Source: Arthrobacter hankyongi (GTDB lineage: Bacteria; Actinomycetota; Actinomycetes; Actinomycetales; Micrococcaceae). Taken from it: a stretch of 64,000 bases of DNA. Position numbers and translations under genes: made by a program. The DNA is taken from positions 62,001-126,000 of the forward strand of contig NZ_JAKLTQ010000005.1 in the NCBI RefSeq assembly GCF_022012395.1, written 5' to 3'. Every line of letters starts with the position of its first letter. The first letter of the stretch is position 1. This document shows, piece by piece, positions 51,162 through 60,640 of this stretch. The notes under the pieces are model-generated. The model was not told where the DNA came from. It saw nothing but the letters and a program-made list of their open reading frames with translations, and made no database searches.

Positions 51162-52466
51162 ATGACCGTACCATCCCCGGCAGAGGAAGTCGTCCGCATC
51201 TGCCAGGATCTGATCCGCTTCGATACGTCCAACTTCGGGGACAACGAGGGCCCGGGGGAGCGGGCGGCCGCCGAGTATGCCGCCGCACTGCTGGACGAGG
51301 TCGGGCTCGCCTCGGAAGTCTTCGAGTCAAGTCCCGGCCGGGCCTCCGTGGTGGCCCGGCTGGAAGGCGAAGATCCCGCCGCGGGCGCGCTGGTGGTGCA
51401 CGGCCATCTTGATGTCGTGCCGGCCCAGCGGCAGGACTGGTCCGTGGATCCGTTTGCCGCGGAGGAGCGCGACGGACTCATCTGGGGCCGCGGCGCGGTG
51501 GACATGAAGGACATGGATGCCATGATCCTGTCCGTGGTGCGCAACCTGGCGCGTACCGGCACCAAGCCGAAGCGGGACTTGGTGATCGCATTCTTCGCGG
51601 ATGAGGAGGCCGGTGGGAAGTATGGCGCACAGTGGGCGGTGGACAACCGGCCGGAGCTGTTCGACGGCGCCACCGAAGCCATCTCGGAGGTCGGCGGCTT
51701 TTCCTCCACCGTGGGCGGCCGGCGGGCCTACTTCCTGCAGACGGCGGAGAAGGGCCTGGCCTGGCTGCGGCTCGTTGCCCGGGGCCGGGCCGGACACGGT
51801 TCCCAACTGAGCGAGGACAACGCCGTGACCACGCTGGCCCGCGCGGTGACACGGATCGGGGAGTACCGGTGGCCGATCGAACTGACCGATACCATGCGCC
51901 GGTTCCTCGACGGCGTCACGGAACTCACCGGCGTCGAATTCGATCCCGACGATCCCGGCGTCCTGCTCAAGGAGCTCGGCACGGTGGCCCGGTTTGTCGG
52001 TGCCACGCTGCAGAATACTTCCAATCCCACCGTGCTCAAGGCCGGATACAAGGACAACGTGGTTCCGGGACTGGCCGAGGCGCGCATCGACGCCCGGCCG
52101 CTGCCGGGCCAGGACGAGCTGGTGCTGGCCAAGATCAAGGAACTGGCCGGCGCGGGTATCGACGTCAGCTACATCCACAACGACGTCGCACTGGAAGCGC
52201 CCTTCGCCGGAAACCTGGTGGACGCCATGGTGGATTCGCTGCACGCGGAGGATCCGGACGCCGTCGTGCTTCCCTACACGCTCTCCGGCGGCACCGACAA
52301 CAAGGCGCTGCATCGGCTGGGGATCACCGGCTACGGGTTCGCGCCGCTGCGGCTTCCCGAGGAGCTGGACTTCACCGGCATGTTCCACGGCGTGGACGAG
52401 CGGGTGCCGGTGGACTCGCTGAAGTTCGGCACCCGCGTGCTGCACCGGCTGCTGACGACGTACTAG
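51162..52466 (+). CDS. M20 family metallopeptidase/deacylase
   Basis: A 434-residue dinuclear zinc hydrolase. Metal and catalytic motifs are VVHGHLDVVPA (His ligand, catalytic Asp), GRGAVDMKD (bridging Asp), FADEEAGGKYGAQW (Glu base and ligand) and a late His in MFHGVDER. The lid domain has GRAGHGSQ. The nearest known relatives are DapE2/ArgE-like peptidases (Rv2141c). AAGGAGG precedes ATG 51162. The ACAD-like gene starts 21 bases after its stop. Confidence 0.9.
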   Translation: MTVPSPAEEVVRICQDLIRFDTSNFGDNEGPGERAAAEYAAALLDEVGLASEVFESSPGRASVVARLEGEDPAAGALVVHGHLDVVPAQRQDWSVDPFAAEERDGLIWGRGAVDMKDMDAMILSVVRNLARTGTKPKRDLVIAFFADEEAGGKYGAQWAVDNRPELFDGATEAISEVGGFSSTVGGRRAYFLQTAEKGLAWLRLVARGRAGHGSQLSEDNAVTTLARAVTRIGEYRWPIELTDTMRRFLDGVTELTGVEFDPDDPGVLLKELGTVARFVGATLQNTSNPTVLKAGYKDNVVPGLAEARIDARPLPGQDELVLAKIKELAGAGIDVSYIHNDVALEAPFAGNLVDAMVDSLHAEDPDAVVLPYTLSGGTDNKALHRLGITGYGFAPLRLPEELDFTGMFHGVDERVPVDSLKFGTRVLHRLLTTY

Positions 52467-52487
52467 GAAGGCAAGGAAGGAATCCGC

Positions 52488-53645
52488 GTGCCGATCACCA
52501 TCGAGGAACTGCTCACCGACGGGATGCTGGAGACGTTCCGGGACCGGGCTGCCGGCTATGACGCGGCCAACAGCTTCTGCCATGAAGACCTGGCGGAGCT
52601 GAAGGACGTGGGCTACCTGAAGATGTTTGTGCCCGAGGAATGGGGCGGGCTGGGATACCGGCTCGAGGAAGCCTCCCGGGCCCAGATGCGGCTGGCGTCG
52701 GCGGCCCCGGCCACCGCCCTGGCGGTGAACATGCACCTGGTCTGGACCGGGGTGGCCCGCGTGCTGCGGGCGCGCGGCGATGACTCCCTGGACTATGTGC
52801 TCCGGGAGGCCGGGCTGGGCGAAGTCTTCGGCTTCGGCGTGTCCGAAGCGGGCAATGACCAGGTGCTGTTCGATTCCCGCACCGTGGCGGCTCCGCTCGA
52901 GGGCGGCGGCTACAGTTTCACCGGCACCAAGGTGTTCACCAGCCTGTCGCCGGCCTGGACCCGGCTGGGTGTGTTCGGGCGGGACGACACCGGGGCGGAA
53001 CCGCAGCTGGTCTGGGCGTTCATCGACCGGCAGGAGCCGGGCTATTCGATCAAGGACGACTGGGACACGTTGGGGATGCGCGCCAGCCAGTCCTGCACCA
53101 CGGTCCTGGCAGGAGCCGAGGCCCCGGCGGACCGGGTGTTCCGGAAGCTGCCGGTGGGGCCGAATCCCGATCCGCTGGTCTTCGGCATCTTCGCCACATT
53201 CGAAATCCTGCTGGCCTCCGTTTATGCCGGGATTGGCGGGCGGGCCGTGGAGCTGGCGGTGCAGGCAGCGCAGCGGCGGATGTCGCTGAAGACCGGCAAA
53301 AGCTACGCCCAGGACCCGGATATCCGCTGGCGGGTGGCCGATGCCGCGCTGGCCATGGACGGGTTGTACCCGCAGCTCCAAGTGATCTCGCGCGATGTGG
53401 ATGAGCAGGCGGACCACGGCAGGTTTTGGTTCGCCAGGCTCTCCGGTGCCAAGATCCGCGCGACCGAGACGGCCAAGCAGGTCGTGGAGCTGGCGGTGCG
53501 GGTCTCCGGGGGTGCGGGCTACTTCCGCGGCAGCGAGCTGGAACGCCTCTACCGGGACGTGCTGGCCGGCCTGTACCACCCGTCCGACGACGAATCCGCG
53601 CACGGCACCGTTGCCACCGCGTGGCTCGGCCCGCTGGAGGACTGA
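52488..53645 (+). CDS. acyl-CoA dehydrogenase-like flavoprotein lacking the catalytic Glu
   Basis: A 385-residue ACAD-fold protein. Flavin motifs FGFGVSEAGNDQVLFD and FTGTKVFTS are present, but the C-terminal region where dehydrogenases carry the catalytic Glu reads RDVLAGLYHPSDDES, as in flavin-dependent monooxygenase members of the superfamily (DszC-like). It may oxygenate rather than dehydrogenate. It starts at GTG 52488 with AAGGAAGG upstream and is probably co-transcribed with the M20 gene. Confidence 0.82.
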   Translation: MPITIEELLTDGMLETFRDRAAGYDAANSFCHEDLAELKDVGYLKMFVPEEWGGLGYRLEEASRAQMRLASAAPATALAVNMHLVWTGVARVLRARGDDSLDYVLREAGLGEVFGFGVSEAGNDQVLFDSRTVAAPLEGGGYSFTGTKVFTSLSPAWTRLGVFGRDDTGAEPQLVWAFIDRQEPGYSIKDDWDTLGMRASQSCTTVLAGAEAPADRVFRKLPVGPNPDPLVFGIFATFEILLASVYAGIGGRAVELAVQAAQRRMSLKTGKSYAQDPDIRWRVADAALAMDGLYPQLQVISRDVDEQADHGRFWFARLSGAKIRATETAKQVVELAVRVSGGAGYFRGSELERLYRDVLAGLYHPSDDESAHGTVATAWLGPLED

Positions 53646-53650
53646 AGCCG

Positions 53651-53884
53651 CTACACCGTGGCTTCCACGCGCAGGATCCGGCGCCTGAGCCAGTACTTGC
53701 GGCTGCCGCCCAGGTACAGCCGGGTCCGGACCAGGTCCCACTTGCCGTATTCGGCGTGCTCGACCAGCGCGCGCCGGGCCTCCTTGAGGGATTCGCCCTT
53801 GGTGACCGTCAAAATCAGGTACTCGTATTGGCGGGCATAGTCGCGTTCGCGTGCTGGTTCGTTGGCCAGAAATTGTTCCCTCAT
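53651..53884 (-). CDS. DUF5703 family protein
   Basis: A 77-residue protein with the family core RQYEYLILTVTKGESLKEARRALVEHAEYGKWDLVRTRLY and a basic C-terminus. It starts at ATG 53884. It is convergent with the ACAD-like gene (5 bases apart) and divergent from the acidic protein. Small actinobacterial family of unknown role. Confidence 0.88.
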   Translation of the reverse strand: MREQFLANEPARERDYARQYEYLILTVTKGESLKEARRALVEHAEYGKWDLVRTRLYLGGSRKYWLRRRILRVEATV

Positions 53885-53936
53885 TGCCCTCCCATTCTCT
53901 TCACTTATTCTTCCCTCTACGGCTAACGTCTACTAC

Positions 53937-54236
53937 ATGAGCATTGATCCGCGTGTTGCCCTCCAGTCACTCACGACCGCTCTAGAGGAACATCTGGCGG
54001 CTGCGGCCAGCCGGCGCGGTGACGACGATCCTAACGTTGAATCGGCCTTCTCGGCCATCATGGAAGCCTTCGAAACCTATGAGGACGCCCTCTACGACAG
54101 CTACGGCGAAGTGACGCCGCTGGTGATCTACGACGAGTCGGCCGAGGAAGACGAAGACGACGAGGAAGAGGACTTCGACGACGCCGACGAAGTCGCCGAT
54201 CCGTTCGACGACGATCTGGAGATCGAGGAAAAGTAG
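53937..54236 (+). CDS. acidic hypothetical protein (99 aa)
   Basis: Residues 1-65 are helical (ALQSLTTALEEHLAAAASR, SAFSAIMEAFETYEDALYDS); residues 66-99 are almost all Asp and Glu. No known domain. There is no Shine-Dalgarno, and TAACGT (53924-53929) lies seven bases before ATG 53937, so the mRNA is probably leaderless. Neighbours give no clear role; the tail could bind basic proteins or metal ions. Confidence 0.75.
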   Translation: MSIDPRVALQSLTTALEEHLAAAASRRGDDDPNVESAFSAIMEAFETYEDALYDSYGEVTPLVIYDESAEEDEDDEEEDFDDADEVADPFDDDLEIEEK

Positions 54237-54255
54237 CGCGGCCGGGCCGCCGGGA

Positions 54256-55194
54256 TCAGGCCGGCGGGGCGGAAATATCGTTCAGGGCCGAAACGATTTC
54301 GGCCGGCATGCGCCGCGGCACCGACTTCAGGATCTGCTCCAGCTGCGCCGGGGTCCGCGGACCAATTACCGCGGTATCGATGCCCGGCTGCTGCAGTGCC
54401 CAGCTGAGCGCCAGGTCCAGCGGTTCGCCATCCAGGCCGCGGGCCGCGGTGGCCAGGGCGTCCACGATCCGCGACGGGCGCGGTTCCAGGTAGGGCGCGA
54501 TGGAATCCGCCCGCAATTCCGAGGCTCCGCGCGAGTCCGCCGGGATGCCGCCGCGGTACTTGCCGGTCAGCACGCCGCGGCCCAGCGGTGACCAGGCCAT
54601 CACGCCGGTGCCGAGCGCGGCCGCGGCCGGGATCACCTCACGTTCGGCCGTGCGGCGGACCAGCGAGTATTCGGACTGGATGGCCACGAGCGGAACGCGG
54701 CTGAGGCACGCGGCCCGGGCCAGCTGCCAGCCGGCATAGTTCGAGACACCGACGTACCGTGTCCGGCCGGAGGTCACCGCGAACTCCAAGGCGGACAGTG
54801 TTTCCTCCAGCGGCACCTGTGCGTCCCAGGTGTGCACCAGCCACAGGTCCAGGTAATCGGTGCCCAGCCGGGCCAGGCTGGCGTCGAGGGACCGGAGCAT
54901 GGCCCCACGCGAGGCGTCGACTTCCCGTTCGCCCTTGCGCACGCCGACGCCGGCCTTGGAGACCAGTGTGAGTTCCTGCCGGGGCACCATTTCGCCCAGG
55001 AACGAGCCGACGATCGCCTCGCTGTTGCCGTCCGCATAGAGGGCGGCAGTGTCGATCAGCGAGCCCCCGGCATCGAGGTACTTGCGCAGCATCTGCCCTG
55101 CATTTTCCTCGTTGGTCTCTTCGCCCCAGGCCATCGTGCCCAGGGAAAGGACCGGGACTTTCAACCCGCTGGTGCCTAAACGCTTGTGCTCCAT
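54256..55194 (-). CDS. aldo/keto reductase
   Basis: A 312-residue NADPH-dependent reductase of the YajO/IolS group. The tetrad is visible: Asp and Tyr in [14 protein letters not shown], Lys in TLVSKAG, His in [10 protein letters not shown]. The cofactor loop includes [17 protein letters not shown] 55194 ([19 protein letters not shown]) is the family start. Substrate unknown. It is divergent from uppP. Confidence 0.9.
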   Translation of the reverse strand: MEHKRLGTSGLKVPVLSLGTMAWGEETNEENAGQMLRKYLDAGGSLIDTAALYADGNSEAIVGSFLGEMVPRQELTLVSKAGVGVRKGEREVDASRGAMLRSLDASLARLGTDYLDLWLVHTWDAQVPLEETLSALEFAVTSGRTRYVGVSNYAGWQLARAACLSRVPLVAIQSEYSLVRRTAEREVIPAAAALGTGVMAWSPLGRGVLTGKYRGGIPADSRGASELRADSIAPYLEPRPSRIVDALATAARGLDGEPLDLALSWALQQPGIDTAVIGPRTPAQLEQILKSVPRRMPAEIVSALNDISAPPA

Positions 55195-55318
55195 AGCCCA
55201 CAAGCTTAAAGCAGGGCCGCGGCAACTTCGTAACGGACCGGCGCGGCGCGGTTGCTACTTCCGTCTTATCCAGTGTCCGGTAGCGGGCCATGCGGGCCGG
55301 TGCCCTATTGTCGAATGT

Positions 55319-56143
55319 GTGAATTGGATAGAAGCGGCGTTCCTGGGCCTGGTCCAGGGCCTGACAGAGTTCCTCCCTATCTCTTCCAGCGCGCACCTGC
55401 GCATCGTGGGCGAGTTCCTGCCCGGGGCTTCGGACCCGGGCGCTGCGTTCACCGCGATCACCCAGCTGGGCACGGAGACCGCCGTCGTGGTGTTCTTCTG
55501 GCGGGACATTGTCCGGATCGTCAAGGCATGGTTCGGATCATTGACCGGCAAGGTACCCCGTAATGATCCGGACGCGCGGATGGGCTGGATGGTCATCATC
55601 GGCTCGCTGCCCATCGTGGTCCTGGGCCTGCTGTTCCAGGACCAGATCGAGAGCACCTTCCGCAGCCTGTGGTTGGTGGCCACCATGCTGATCGTTTTTG
55701 GTGTGTTCCTGGCCATCGCGGACACCGTCGGCCGGCAGAAGCGCGAACTGGTCCACCTGACCTACAAGCACGGCATCCTGTACGGCTTCGCGCAGGCGCT
55801 GGCGCTGATTCCCGGGGTTTCCCGTTCCGGCGGCACCATCACCGCCGGCCTGTTCATGGGCTACACACGCGAGGCAGCCGCCCGCTACTCATTCCTGCTG
55901 GCCATTCCCGCCGTCTTCGGCAGCGGCCTGTACCAGTTGGCCAAGAGCATCGGGGAGCCGGGCCCGTACGGCCTGGGCGAGACGGCGCTGGCCACGGCAG
56001 TGGCCTTCGTGGTCGGATTCCTGATCATCCGGTGGTTCCTGCACTACGTCTCGACCCGCAGCTACCTGCTCTTCGTCTGGTACCGGATCGGTCTGGGTAC
56101 CCTGTTGTATATACTTCTGGGTTTGGGCCTGATCAGCGCCTGA
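55319..56143 (+). CDS. uppP: undecaprenyl-diphosphate phosphatase
   Basis: A 274-residue membrane enzyme recycling the C55 lipid carrier for cell-wall synthesis. Both family motifs are present: [20 protein letters not shown] at the N-terminus and [19 protein letters not shown] in the middle, in 8 or so membrane helices. GTG 55319 gives the family start ([13 protein letters not shown]). TATTGT (55306-55311) lies seven bases upstream and there is no Shine-Dalgarno, so it is probably leaderless. Confidence 0.93.
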   Translation: MNWIEAAFLGLVQGLTEFLPISSSAHLRIVGEFLPGASDPGAAFTAITQLGTETAVVVFFWRDIVRIVKAWFGSLTGKVPRNDPDARMGWMVIIGSLPIVVLGLLFQDQIESTFRSLWLVATMLIVFGVFLAIADTVGRQKRELVHLTYKHGILYGFAQALALIPGVSRSGGTITAGLFMGYTREAAARYSFLLAIPAVFGSGLYQLAKSIGEPGPYGLGETALATAVAFVVGFLIIRWFLHYVSTRSYLLFVWYRIGLGTLLYILLGLGLISA

Positions 56144-56240
56144 GCCAGGGAATTTCTCCGGCTCTGCGGAGCTTATTCTGTTCGGCCCCTTGAGTCTTCG
56201 CGCGGGCGTTATCAGCGGTATTACCGGAAGGAACGAAATT

Positions 56241-57497
56241 TTGCTTGGTTGGAATGCCCCGGTCGTGCCCGAAATTCCGGGGGGATCGGACGAGCTGTCA
56301 CTCTATGACACGTCCGCCGGGGCACGGGTGCGGATTGAACCGGCTCCGGCCGGGTCGCTCTACGTCTGCGGCATCACCCCCTACGACGCCACGCACATGG
56401 GGCACGCCGCCACCTACGTCAGCTTCGACCTGCTCAACCGCTACTGGCTGGACGCCGGCCGGACGGTCCAGTACGTGCAGAACGTCACCGACATCGACGA
56501 TCCGCTATTGGAGCGCGCCCAGGCCACCGGGGTGGACTGGGAACAGCTGGCCAAGGACCAGACCGAACTCTTCCGTGCCGACATGGAGGCGTTGAACGTG
56601 CTCCCGCCCCAGGAGTACATCGGGGCCGTGGAGTCCATCGCCTGGATCGTACCGGCGGTGGAGCGGCTGATTGCCGACGGCGTGGCGTACCGGGTGCCGG
56701 GCACGGCAGGCGAGCCCGACGGCGACGTCTACTTCGACACGGTGGCCGCCGCCGGCAGCGGCTGGGAGGTCGGCCGGACCTCGAGGCTGAGCGAGGCTGA
56801 AATGCTGCCGCTGTTCGCCGAACGCGGGGGAGACCCGGATCGTCCGGGCAAGCGGCACCGGCTGGATCCGCTGCTGTGGCGCGTGGCGCGCGACGGCGAA
56901 CCGAACTGGCCCGGCGGCACGCTCGGCGACGGACGGCCGGGCTGGCATATCGAGTGTTCGGTGATCGCCCGGAAGTTCCTGCCGGAAACCTTCGATGTCC
57001 AAGGCGGCGGCTCCGATTTGAGCTTCCCGCACCACGAGATGAGCGCGGGCCACGCCTACGCCCTGACCAGGACCCCGCTCGCGCGGCACTTCGTGCATGC
57101 CGGCATGGTCGGCCTGGACGGCGAGAAGATGAGCAAGTCGAAGGGCAACCTGGTGCTCGTTTCCCGGCTGCGCGAGGCCGGCGAAGACCCGGCCGCGATC
57201 CGGACCGTGCTGCTTGGACAGCACTATCGCTCCGACTGGTTCTGGACCGATGAACTGCTCGAGGCCGGCAGGGCGCGCCTGGCCGCCTGGCGCGCCGCCG
57301 CCCCGTACGTGGCCGCCGCGGCGGTCCCGGCTCTGGCCGACGAGATCCGCAGCGCCCTATCCGCCGACCTGGACGCGCCGGCGGCTCTGGCCGCCGTGGA
57401 TGCGTTCGCCCGGGCCGCACGCGACGGCGCGGAGCCGGCAGACGGTGCCGAAGCCTTCGCCAAGGTCCTGGACGCCTTGCTGGGCATCCGCCTGTAG
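56241..57497 (+). CDS. mshC: cysteine:1D-myo-inosityl-glucosaminide ligase (mycothiol synthesis)
   Basis: A 418-residue paralogue of cysteinyl-tRNA synthetase that joins Cys to GlcN-Ins. Seen are the zinc Cys in YVCGITPYD, the HIGH-like [45 protein letters not shown] and KMSKSKGN. It lacks the anticodon-binding domain of CysS, as expected. TTG 56241 is chosen as start: AAGGAA lies seven bases before it and the length fits MshC; an in-frame TTG at 56190 has no such signal. A strong terminator follows. Confidence 0.93.
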   Translation: MLGWNAPVVPEIPGGSDELSLYDTSAGARVRIEPAPAGSLYVCGITPYDATHMGHAATYVSFDLLNRYWLDAGRTVQYVQNVTDIDDPLLERAQATGVDWEQLAKDQTELFRADMEALNVLPPQEYIGAVESIAWIVPAVERLIADGVAYRVPGTAGEPDGDVYFDTVAAAGSGWEVGRTSRLSEAEMLPLFAERGGDPDRPGKRHRLDPLLWRVARDGEPNWPGGTLGDGRPGWHIECSVIARKFLPETFDVQGGGSDLSFPHHEMSAGHAYALTRTPLARHFVHAGMVGLDGEKMSKSKGNLVLVSRLREAGEDPAAIRTVLLGQHYRSDWFWTDELLEAGRARLAAWRAAAPYVAAAAVPALADEIRSALSADLDAPAALAAVDAFARAARDGAEPADGAEAFAKVLDALLGIRL

Positions 57498-57511
57498 CCA
57501 GTTCACCATGA

Positions 57512-57552
57512 ATAAGGAAGCCCCGCCGGTTCAAACCGGCGGGGCTCCTTAT
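57512..57552. terminator. bidirectional terminator between mshC and the PAC2 gene
   Basis: Arms ATAAGGA and GCCCCGCCGGT pair with their complements around loop TCAA, with one bulged A. It lies 14 bases after the mshC stop and serves two convergent genes. Confidence 0.88.
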
Positions 57553-57583
57553 GTGCCGGCCGATGTCCCGGCGGGCGGCAGGG

Positions 57584-58468
57584 CTATTCCTTACGGCGCT
57601 TCTTGAGGTAGCGCTCGAATTCACGGGCAATTGATTCACCGGTGGCTTCGGGCAGCTCCGCGGTGTCCTTCGCCTCCTCCAGCTGGCGCACATAGGCGGC
57701 GACTTCCGGGTCCTCGGTGGCCAGTTCGTCCACGCCGCGTTCCCAGGCCTCGGCCTCCTCGGACAATACCGAGGTCTCCAGCGGAACCTGCAGGATGTCC
57801 TCGATCCGGTGCAGCAACGCGAGTTCGGCCTTGGGGGAGGGGGACTGGCCCACATAGTGCGGCACCGCGGCCCACAGCGAGACGGTGGGGATCCCGGCCA
57901 TCGACGCAACCTCGGCCAGCACGCCGATGATCCCGGTAGGCCCCTCGTACTGGCTGGTTTCGGTGTTCAGCGCCTGCCGGACAGCGTCGTCGTCGCTGGT
58001 GGCGGTCACCGGGATCGGCCGGCTGTGCGGCACATCGGCCAGCAGGGCACCGACCAGCAGGATGCAGTTGACGTTCAGCTCCGTGGCATGGGCCAGCAGT
58101 TCGGCGGTGTAGGCACGCCAGCGGTAGGAAGGCTCCACCCCGTGGACGAAGATGACGTCGATGTCCGAGCGCGGGATGCTGCACCGGGTCAGCTTCGTGG
58201 TTGGCCACTTGATGTGGCGCTGGCCGGACGCGGTGCGGCGGATAATCGGCCGGGTGAACTGGAAGTCGTAGTAAAGGTCCGGATCGATGGTGGCCACCTT
58301 CGAACCGTCCCAGAGCCGGCTGAGGTATTTGACTGCGTCGGTTGCCGCTTCGCCTGCGTCATTCCAGCCTTCGAAGGCGGCGATCATGACCGTGAGCCGT
58401 TGCTGGCCGCCGTCCGACGCCGGCTTCGGGAACAGCCTCCGCAGGCCCTGCGTCTGATTGTTTTCCAT
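57584..58468 (-). CDS. PAC2 family protein
   Basis: A protein of about 294 residues with the PAC2 core: MIAAFEGWNDAGEAATDAVKYL, VFVHGVEPSYRWRAYT, ILLVGALLADVPHSRP and GPTGIIGVLAEVASMAG with SLWAAVPHYV. PAC2 in eukaryotes assists proteasome assembly; in actinobacteria (Rv2125) it lies close to the proteasome genes, as here. ATG 58468 has AAGGTGA upstream; GTG 58477 would add three residues. Its direct role in bacteria is unproven. Confidence 0.9.
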   Translation of the reverse strand: MENNQTQGLRRLFPKPASDGGQQRLTVMIAAFEGWNDAGEAATDAVKYLSRLWDGSKVATIDPDLYYDFQFTRPIIRRTASGQRHIKWPTTKLTRCSIPRSDIDVIFVHGVEPSYRWRAYTAELLAHATELNVNCILLVGALLADVPHSRPIPVTATSDDDAVRQALNTETSQYEGPTGIIGVLAEVASMAGIPTVSLWAAVPHYVGQSPSPKAELALLHRIEDILQVPLETSVLSEEAEAWERGVDELATEDPEVAAYVRQLEEAKDTAELPEATGESIAREFERYLKKRRKE

Positions 58469-58591
58469 CTCGCTCACCTTTTCACCCTAGCCCTCAGCCA
58501 GTGAGTTGTCAGTGAGGCTGGCGCCGGTTCGCGCTGAGCATAGCCGGACCGCGCAGAGGGCGCCAGGCGGCGGAAACCGTAGACTTGAGGC

Positions 58592-59335
58592 ATGCGTTCT
58601 CCCGCCGACCCGGGTTATCCGGGCATACAGCCACGCGTCCAAGCCGTCTTTTGGGACATGGACGGAACCCTGGTGGACACCGAGCCTTACTGGATCGATG
58701 CGGAGCAGCGGCTCGTCGAGCGGTTCGGTGGTTACTGGTCGGAGGAACTGGGCCGAGGGTTGGTGGGCAACGCGCTGCCTGTTTCGGCCGGTGTCCTGCA
58801 GGAGGCGGGCGTCCGGCTGGAAATCCGGGAGATCATCGACGAACTGATCGGCTCGGTGGTAGACCGGGTGCGCGGGCGCATCCCCTGGCGTCCCGGCGCG
58901 CGCGAACTGCTGGCCGAACTGTCCGAGGCCGGCATCCCCACCGCCCTGGTGACGATGTCCGAGCAACTGCTGGCCCGGGAAATTGTGGACCAGCTTCCGA
59001 GGGGCAGCTTCGACTACCTGGTCACCGGGGACATGGTGGCCCAAGGCAAGCCGCACCCGGAACCATACCTGCGCGCCGTCGAACAGCTGTCCGCCGCCCA
59101 GCCGCGGGTGGACAAATCCCGGATCATCGCGCTGGAGGATTCCCTCCCCGGGGCTACCTCCGCCCAGGCCGCCGGGCTGGTCACCGTGGCGATTCCGCAC
59201 GTGGTGCCGGTTCCCCGGGACCCGGGACGGCATCATTGGGACACCCTGGCCGGGCGTGGCCTGGCGGATCTGGAAGCCCTGGTAGCCAGTGCACCGGGGC
59301 TGCCGGAGGCCGCCGGGCTGCGGGGCACGGCATGA
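58592..59335 (+). CDS. HAD-family hydrolase
   Basis: A 247-residue beta-phosphoglucomutase-like HAD phosphatase: motif I FWDMDGTLVDTEPYW, motif II Thr/Ser in ALVTMSEQ, Lys in GKPHPEPYL and motif IV ALEDSLPGATSAQAAGL, with an alpha-helical cap. TAGACT (58580-58585) lies six bases before ATG 58592 and no Shine-Dalgarno is seen, so it may be leaderless. The stop overlaps the protease start (ATGA). Confidence 0.9.
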   Translation: MRSPADPGYPGIQPRVQAVFWDMDGTLVDTEPYWIDAEQRLVERFGGYWSEELGRGLVGNALPVSAGVLQEAGVRLEIREIIDELIGSVVDRVRGRIPWRPGARELLAELSEAGIPTALVTMSEQLLAREIVDQLPRGSFDYLVTGDMVAQGKPHPEPYLRAVEQLSAAQPRVDKSRIIALEDSLPGATSAQAAGLVTVAIPHVVPVPRDPGRHHWDTLAGRGLADLEALVASAPGLPEAAGLRGTA

Positions 59336-60513
59336 GCCGGGTCCAGCCGGACAACGGCAGCGGCCCGGCCGGCCCGGACGAGCCGCAGCCGCGCAGCGAG
59401 GGCATCCCGCTGGGCAGGATCGGCGGAGTGCCGGTGATCCTGGCCTGGTCCTGGTTCGCCATTGCCGCCTTCATCGTGCTGGTGTTCACCCCGCAGGTCC
59501 AGTCCATCATTCCCGGCATCGGCAGCACCGGCTACCTGGTCTCCTTCGGCTATGCGGTGCTGCTCCTCTTGTCGGTGCTGTTCCATGAGCTGGCCCACGC
59601 CCTCAGCGCCCGCGCCTTCGGCTGGCCCACCACACGGATCGTGCTCAACGTCTGGGGCGGGCACACCCAGTTCGACAACTTCCAGGCCTCGGCCGGCCGG
59701 TCCCTGGTGGTGGCGCTGTCCGGCCCCGCCGCCAACTTCCTGCTGGCCGGCGCGGGCTGGCTGGTGCGGCCGGTGTTCACCGGCCATCCGGTGGGCTGGC
59801 TGCTCACGGACAGCTTTGTGCTGGTGAACCTGGCGGTAGCGGTCTTCAACGTCCTGCCCGGCCTGCCGCTCGACGGCGGCCGGCTGGTGGAATCGGCGGT
59901 CTGGAAGGCCACCGGCAGCCAGGAGAAGGGGACGGTGGCCGCCGGCTGGGCGGGACGGATCATCGTGATCCTGCTCGTCTTCGGGTTCGCCGTGCTGCCG
60001 GTGCTGCTGGGCCAGCGCCCCGACCTGCCGCTGGTGCTGATGATGGTGCTCGTCGGCGGGTTCCTCTGGACCGGGGCCAGCGCTGCGATCAACCACGCCA
60101 GGATGCGCCTGCGGCTGCCGGCCGTGACCGCCGGCGGGCTTCAGCGCCGTGCCACCGGGCTGCCCGCCACCTCCTCGGTGTCGCAGGTGGCTGCGGCACG
60201 GCAGGCCAGTCCCGGCACCGAAGTCATACTGACCGCGGCAACCGGCCAGCCGGAAGCAGTGGTGGACCTGCAGGCCCTGCAGAGCGTGCCCGCCGCCGCC
60301 GCGGGAGCCACGCCGGCGGCGTCGGTCGCCCGCGCGCTGGCCCCGGGCGCCTATGTGCCGGAATGGGCCGCCGGGCAGGAGCTGGTGCAGTACCTGGCCC
60401 GGGTCGCCGGCAGCGAGTATGCCGTCATCGACGGGCAGGGCCGGATCACCGGGCTGCTGCTGCAGGATTCGGTGGTCCGGGCACTGACCGGCAAGGCTTC
60501 CGGACGCCGCTGA
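59332..60513 (+). CDS. site-2 protease, Rip3-like, with C-terminal CBS region
   Basis: A 393-residue intramembrane zinc protease. The active site is HELAH in the second membrane helix with the third ligand in FNVLPGLPLDGGRL; six or so membrane helices end near residue 255. Residues 270-393 look like a degenerate CBS pair (SVSQVAAARQASPGTEV, YAVIDGQGRITGLLLQ). The layout matches Rip3 (Rv2625c). Coupled to the HAD gene by ATGA and followed by trmI. Confidence 0.88.
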   Translation: MSRVQPDNGSGPAGPDEPQPRSEGIPLGRIGGVPVILAWSWFAIAAFIVLVFTPQVQSIIPGIGSTGYLVSFGYAVLLLLSVLFHELAHALSARAFGWPTTRIVLNVWGGHTQFDNFQASAGRSLVVALSGPAANFLLAGAGWLVRPVFTGHPVGWLLTDSFVLVNLAVAVFNVLPGLPLDGGRLVESAVWKATGSQEKGTVAAGWAGRIIVILLVFGFAVLPVLLGQRPDLPLVLMMVLVGGFLWTGASAAINHARMRLRLPAVTAGGLQRRATGLPATSSVSQVAAARQASPGTEVILTAATGQPEAVVDLQALQSVPAAAAGATPAASVARALAPGAYVPEWAAGQELVQYLARVAGSEYAVIDGQGRITGLLLQDSVVRALTGKASGRR

Positions 60514-60640
60514 GCGTCCACGCCACAGCCGGCCCCGGCATAGAATCAATGGGCCGCAGAGAATCATCGGCCACATCCGCCGCCGGACAGTTCCAGCACT
60601 GGTCCCGGCACCCGTCCCTTCGACCGGAAGTAGTACCAGC

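Noticed and set aside
51327-53741. An 804-codon open frame opposite the M20 and ACAD-like genes
   Set aside because: Same reason: crosses two real genes and has no recognisable domain.
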